This document shows, piece after piece, positions 59,837 to 64,000 of a DNA stretch of 64,000 bases. The DNA comes from JANJUB01 sp031386985. GTDB lineage: Bacteria > Armatimonadota > Fimbriimonadia > Fimbriimonadales > Fimbriimonadaceae. Under the pieces are notes generated by a model, which was not told where the DNA came from, ran no database searches, and was given only the letters and a program-made list of their open reading frames with translations. A program made the position numbers and the translations under genes. The stretch spans positions 1-64,000 of the forward strand of contig JANNCV010000006.1 in assembly GCA_031386985.1 (NCBI GenBank). The letters are read 5' to 3'. Every line of letters begins with the position of its first letter. The stretch's first letter is position 1.

Positions 59837-62800
59837 TAGTTTCCTCCTTCCGGACCACCGCAATTCGCGAAGGCACGAGAGAAGAAACGCCGGGCTCCGA
59901 CATGGTAACGCCCAACCAAACTGGCGCGGACTCAATCGTCGCCGGATTATGAGTGATAACGATGAACTGGCTGAGCCGCGAGAAATCGTGGAGCATCTCC
60001 ACAAATCGCTCAACATTGCGCCCATCAAGCGGCGCATCCACCTCATCAAGAACGACGAGCGGCGAGGGTTTGACCTTTAACAGCGCAAAGAGGAAAGCGG
60101 TGGCGCATAGGCTTCTTTCGCCGCCCGATAAAAGTTCTAAACGTTGCTTCTTCTTGCCCGGAAGTTGAACGTCAATGTCAATTCCTGAGTCCAACAGGTT
60201 CTCAGAGTTCGTCAACCGCAAAGCGCCCTCGCCGCCTGCAAAGAGTTGTTGAAAGAGTCCGGCGAACGCTTCTTGGACGGCCTGGAAGGTCGTGATGAAC
60301 TTCTCTCGGGTTAGTTTGTCCAGTTCTCTGATGCTGGCGTTCACTTGTTCTATGCTAGCCAGAATATCTTCGCGCTGAGTGGTGAGCTCATCGTATCGGG
60401 TTGTGAGTCTTTCGTAAGCCTCAATCGCGCCAAGATTGACTTCGCCCATGCCTCTGAGTTCACGTCGTAATCGCCCGACCAAAGTTGCGGCATCCGAGGG
60501 AACTTCAATCCCAGGGGCGAGGGCAATCGCGTCTTCCTCGGAGATGTTGTACTCCTCAAGGAGGCGTTGGACGGAGTTTGCCTTTCGTGCATCGGCTCGC
60601 GCGCGTCCGAGCTCGGCCTGGTGAGATTCTTCCAGGCTCTTGTTTGCGCTTTGCCTCGCGAGTCTGGCCTTCTCCAACATTTCGGCGTTACCTTCTTGGA
60701 GCTTTATCCTCTGATCGGTTGCCCTTTCGACGCCGACGGTCGCCTCGTCCCGTTCGATTTCGGCTTCGGTGAGTTGCTTTTCTGCTTCCTTGGCTTCCTT
60801 TGCAACTTTGTCTCGTTCGGGTTGGAGATTGGCGATGCGTTTGGCTCGCATTTCCTCGTGTTCAATTGCGGCGACCAGTCGCCTTTGGGCGAGGATCCCT
60901 CTAAGTTGAGCTTGCGAGAGCCTCGTTTCTGATTCCCTAAGTCGCTCTTTTGCCGAGTCCGAATCGGCGGCCCGAGCCGCCAGAGTTTTCATCAATTCGT
61001 CCCGCTTGGCTTCGATGTCTGGTATGTTTACTTCGGCGATCTGACCAAGTAAGTCGGGTTGCAGCGCTTGTAGCTCTTGTTCTAACTTGACTTTCGCGCG
61101 TTCCGTGCTTTGGAGTTCATCGGCGACTTGGTTGCGCCACTTTCGGGCTTCGCTAAGCTCAGATTCTAGCTCGCGGTGAGCATTGGCCCAGTTGCCTAGA
61201 TCGAGTTCCAGCCTTTCGCGGTTAGCTTTGCGTTTCTCGTCGGCAGATTCGAAAGTAGAGAGCTTTTTCTGGATGGCATGACCTTCGGTTTCGAGAGCCT
61301 TGAGATCAGCTCTGCGCTGGACAACGCCATACATCTGCTTCGAGCCCTGCCCACCCGTAACCGCGCCGCCACTGGTTATGAGTTCGCCCTCAATCGTTAC
61401 CAGCCGATGCCAGCCTTGGGTTTTAGCCAACTTAAGAGCAGTTTCAAGAGATTCTATGATGAGGACGCGGCCCAGCAGCGAATCAATAACGGGGCGATAG
61501 CGATTCTCGCATTGGATAAGCTCGCTCGCTCGACCGATCACTCCACGTTCGCCTTCAACCCGTCGGAATTCGTGGTTTGGCTCTTGCGGTCGCATGAGGG
61601 GAATGGGCTGAAATGTTGCCCGCCCCAAGCGATTCTCGCGAAGCAAGCTAATGGCGGCTTTGGCATCGCTTTCGTCGGGAACGATCAGATCGTTTATGGC
61701 TCCTCCGAGCGCGGTCTCTATCGCCAGCGCGATGTCTGATTCGACCGTGATCACTTCGCCTACGGGCCAGTAACTGTTGGCAAGCAAGCCAGCCTTCGCC
61801 ATCTCAAGCACGGCTTTTGCGCCCTGGTTAAGGCCTTCATGCTCGGCGATGGTTGCTTCTAGACCTTGACGGCGGCCTTCGAGGGAACCTAGTTTAACGA
61901 GAAGCTCACGCCGCTCGGTTTCTTCGTCTTTCTCGGCCTTTCGTATTGATTCGATTGCAGCCAGAAATTGTTGTCGCTTAGCTTCGGATTCTTGGACCGC
62001 TGCATCCTTTTCGTCAAGATCAGCGTCAACTTCTGCCATCCCCTTCTTCAGGTCAGGCAGACCCTCTATGATCCCTTTGAGCTCGCGACGAATCGTCTTC
62101 TGGCGCTCGGCCCGATGAGCAGATTCGGCTTCTAGTTTGAGTCGTTGTGTGTGTTGGTCCCTGGCTTTGGTGAGCTGGGAGTCGAGGTCGGCCAGTTCTT
62201 TGCGAAGGTCGGCCGCTTGATCTCCCGCGCCCGACAACAAGATTCGAAGTTCATCAAGCGCTTTCTCTTCTTCATTGAACTCTGTCGTCGTGGACTCGAC
62301 TTCCTTTTTTGCCTCATTGAGTCGCTCGTGGCCCTGACCGCTTTCGTCTCCCAAATTCTTTTCTAAATCATCAAGGTTTGCGAGTTTCTGGTTGCATAGT
62401 TTTTTCGCCCCATCTGCTCGCTCGACCTTCATCAGGGCCTCGTTGAGCTTGGCTCGCAGTTCGTCAAGCGCGACATCTAGCCTTCGGAGCTCCAATGCCG
62501 TGTTTGCCGCTTGCTTGTCGAGGCTTTCGGCGAGGTTGTTCTCTTTTTCAGCTAGGCGCTGGGAGTCGTTTACCTTTGCCTCAAGTTCAGCAACTTCTCG
62601 GCTTGCCTTCGCGATTTCAACGACGAGCAAATTGGACTCAACCTCTCGAAGTGATTGCATGATGGAGCGATAGCGGCGGGCGACCTCGGCTTCGTCTTTT
62701 AGTGGCTCGCGTTGAGTTTCAATCTCAGCGACAATGTCTGCGACGCGTTCAAGGTGATTCTGAGCTTGACTCAACCGTCGGGCGGCATCAAGTTTTCGCC

Positions 62801-63314
62801 CCCGATAACGCTGTACGCCCGCAGCCTCATCTATCCAAGCCCGCCGATCTTCGGCGCTGGCAGCTAGGGCTGAATCAATCTCCTTTTGGCCAACAATTGA
62901 ATACCCAGCCCGCCCCAATCCCGAGTCCGCGAGCAAATCCAGAACGTCGCGCAAACGGCAAGTTTGGCGGTTTATCGAATACTCACTCTCTCCGGCCCGC
63001 GTCAGCCTTCGCGAAATCGCAACTTCCGATGATTCGATGGGCAGGGCACCGTCTTCGTTATCAAAGAGAAGCGTTACCTCGGCGAATCCAACCGGTTTGC
63101 GCCTTGAACTGCCCGAAAAAATGACATCTTGGGAGCTTTGCGCCCTGAGTTGGCGGGCATTTCCCTCGCCCAGCCCCCAGAGGATCGCATCAACAAGGTT
63201 CGATTTCCCGCAACCATTCGGACCCACAACCGCGATAACCCCACCGGAAACATCAAATTCGGTGCGGTCAGCAAAGGTCTTAAAGCCGAAGAGTCGGACT
63301 CGTTTGAGGCGCAT
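59814..63314 (-). CDS. smc: Chromosome segregation protein SMC
   Basis: 1166 residues, normal length. Walker A GPNGCGKSN (residues 31-39), R-loop/Q-loop region, two long coiled coils, a hinge around residues 500-640 (SYWPVGEVITVESDIALAIE ... EGELITSGGAVTGG), ABC signature LLSGGERSLCATAFLFALL and Walker B PLVVLDEVDAPLD. It organises and segregates the chromosome with ScpAB. It shares its upstream region with the divergent selenoprotein candidate at 63423; TACATT lies 9 nt before ATG. Confidence 0.97.
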   Translation of the reverse strand: MRLKRVRLFGFKTFADRTEFDVSGGVIAVVGPNGCGKSNLVDAILWGLGEGNARQLRAQSSQDVIFSGSSRRKPVGFAEVTLLFDNEDGALPIESSEVAISRRLTRAGESEYSINRQTCRLRDVLDLLADSGLGRAGYSIVGQKEIDSALAASAEDRRAWIDEAAGVQRYRGRKLDAARRLSQAQNHLERVADIVAEIETQREPLKDEAEVARRYRSIMQSLREVESNLLVVEIAKASREVAELEAKVNDSQRLAEKENNLAESLDKQAANTALELRRLDVALDELRAKLNEALMKVERADGAKKLCNQKLANLDDLEKNLGDESGQGHERLNEAKKEVESTTTEFNEEEKALDELRILLSGAGDQAADLRKELADLDSQLTKARDQHTQRLKLEAESAHRAERQKTIRRELKGIIEGLPDLKKGMAEVDADLDEKDAAVQESEAKRQQFLAAIESIRKAEKDEETERRELLVKLGSLEGRRQGLEATIAEHEGLNQGAKAVLEMAKAGLLANSYWPVGEVITVESDIALAIETALGGAINDLIVPDESDAKAAISLLRENRLGRATFQPIPLMRPQEPNHEFRRVEGERGVIGRASELIQCENRYRPVIDSLLGRVLIIESLETALKLAKTQGWHRLVTIEGELITSGGAVTGGQGSKQMYGVVQRRADLKALETEGHAIQKKLSTFESADEKRKANRERLELDLGNWANAHRELESELSEARKWRNQVADELQSTERAKVKLEQELQALQPDLLGQIAEVNIPDIEAKRDELMKTLAARAADSDSAKERLRESETRLSQAQLRGILAQRRLVAAIEHEEMRAKRIANLQPERDKVAKEAKEAEKQLTEAEIERDEATVGVERATDQRIKLQEGNAEMLEKARLARQSANKSLEESHQAELGRARADARKANSVQRLLEEYNISEEDAIALAPGIEVPSDAATLVGRLRRELRGMGEVNLGAIEAYERLTTRYDELTTQREDILASIEQVNASIRELDKLTREKFITTFQAVQEAFAGLFQQLFAGGEGALRLTNSENLLDSGIDIDVQLPGKKKQRLELLSGGERSLCATAFLFALLKVKPSPLVVLDEVDAPLDGRNVERFVEMLHDFSRLSQFIVITHNPATIESAPVWLGVTMSEPGVSSLVPSRIAVVRKEETSAEALVI

Positions 63315-63422
63315 GGTGGAGCTAATGTATTATGTCGCGGAGCGGAGGGCTTTGCTTGACGAAGATTTGCGGTCAAATCCTCATGACTTCCTCACAAGTC
63401 TTCGGGATGATAAGGGGTAATC

Positions 63423-64000
63423 ATGGCAATCTTTCCCCTTGCACTCCTTCTTGCGACCCCTGCAATAGAGCCTCAAGTAACGAAGCCTAACGCAAAGGTG
63501 CAGGAAATCGAAGGCCGGTTCAAAGCCGCTCGCCCCGATGAAAAGCGCTTGGCGTTCTACTCATTGGATTGGGCAATGAGTCTTACTGAAGCCAAAGCCC
63601 GAGCCAAGAATGAGAACCGTCCGATTTTGCTCATCTTGAACACGAACATCACGGCGGGAACCAATTTCTTCTCAGGACACACTTGAGCCAATATGGATCA
63701 CGTGCGGGGGAGTTCCCTTGCTTGGCCCGATTCACTGGAGACGCTTCGCCCGTTTATCGTGACTTGGTGGAGCGGACGGACGATTGAGGACATGCCGGCG
63801 GATATCGCCGCCGTCTTTTCCGCATCCGGCATCCAACACTCCCATATAAATCTCGCGCTGGTTGCACTTGACAGCAAGGGCGAAGTGCTTCGATCAACAG
63901 TGCCCTGGGTTAACCCGCCCTCGTTCGGGTTTGATGCCGAGGCTCAGGGCCGCAACTTCAATGCCCAGCTTGACGAGCTTCTCTCCGGGTTAAAGCTTCC
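63423..64000 (+). CDS. Putative selenoprotein, secreted thioredoxin-like, in-frame TGA at codon 88 (3' end outside window)
   Basis: ATG 63423 has a good ribosome site (AAGGGG, 63411-63416) and a signal peptide (MAIFPLALLLATPAIEP). The frame reads SLTEAKARAKNENRPILLIL (thioredoxin-like first strand) and FFSGHT, meets TGA at 63684-63686, and then stays open for 104 codons to the window end: ANMDHVRGSSLAWPDSLETL, IVTWWSG, NLALVALDSKGEVLRST. The TGA sits where thioredoxin-like proteins carry the redox residue, in a T-U-x-N setting like the candidate at 23496-24674. A 7-bp hairpin with loop AGTT follows 24 nt later. No Cys lies beside it. The alternative is a truncated pseudogene. Confidence 0.6.
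63704..63721 (+). promoter_or_regulatory. SECIS-like hairpin after in-frame TGA
   Basis: Stem GCGGGGG / CCCTTGC (7 bp, two G-U pairs) with loop AGTT. A further C-G and G-U pair lies beyond a U-U mismatch. There are 24 nt between the TGA and the loop, and G is the second loop base. This meets the published bacterial SECIS pattern (16-37 nt, G in the first two loop positions). Confidence 0.5.

Noticed and set aside
59837..60049. N-terminal extension of the GH20-like gene
   Set aside because: It is fully inside smc and low in family-like sequence; the GTG at 59836 has a strong ribosome site.

Overview
The window reads as ordinary chromosome from a flagellated, two-membrane bacterium. The gene mix points to Armatimonadota, most likely Fimbriimonadia: PadR/permease-prefix pairs, DUF58-transglutaminase operons, many small secreted proteins of unknown function, and a FliY-like FliN. 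This placement is inference from gene style and was not checked against a database. Most single genes and operon heads lack a Shine-Dalgarno site and instead have a TANNNT box 5-9 nt before the start codon, which suggests widespread leaderless transcription. That pattern was used here to choose several starts.

Layout. 1-3.8 kb: the end of an error-prone DnaE2-type polymerase and a DUF2993 protein. 3.9-9.3 kb: a compact flagellar switch/export operon fliM-fliN-fliO-fliP-fliQ-fliR-flhB with overlapping genes. 9.3-25.3 kb: accessory genes, including DUF1697, a methyltransferase, two broken genes (HNH-like and SEC-C-like), PadR and ArsR regulatory pairs with visible operators, DinB, an RRM protein, an esterase and secreted proteins. 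25.6-30.4 kb: a secreted subtilisin, an intradiol dioxygenase and a homogentisate dioxygenase. 30.4-33.4 kb: a repeat-rich island with a degenerate tandem repeat, a dispersed repeat of about 60 bp in three copies, a frameshifted gene and one membrane protein, followed by a PIN-domain gene. 34.5-49.6 kb: typA, lipoproteins, a large secreted protein, a lysozyme-like protein, a ROK kinase, the moxR-DUF58-tgpA-holA operon, a DinB pseudogene and nadA. 49.7-63.3 kb: clpC, rpiB, dTDP-sugar genes (rfbA, rfbB, an rfbC-like gene), a glycosyltransferase, pspA, a GH20-like hydrolase and smc.

The most interesting signal is a pair of thioredoxin-like secreted proteins, at 23496-24674 (minus) and 63423 to the window end (plus). 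Each is interrupted by one in-frame TGA in the likely redox site (GCT-TGA-NN and GHT-TGA-AN). Each TGA is followed, 31 or 24 nt later, by the apical loop of a short hairpin with G in its first two positions (GGTC or AGTT), as in bacterial SECIS elements. I propose that both are selenoproteins sharing a Thr-Sec-x-Asn site. The caution is that the window also holds several genes broken by ordinary stops or single-base indels, so sequence error or decay has to be excluded.
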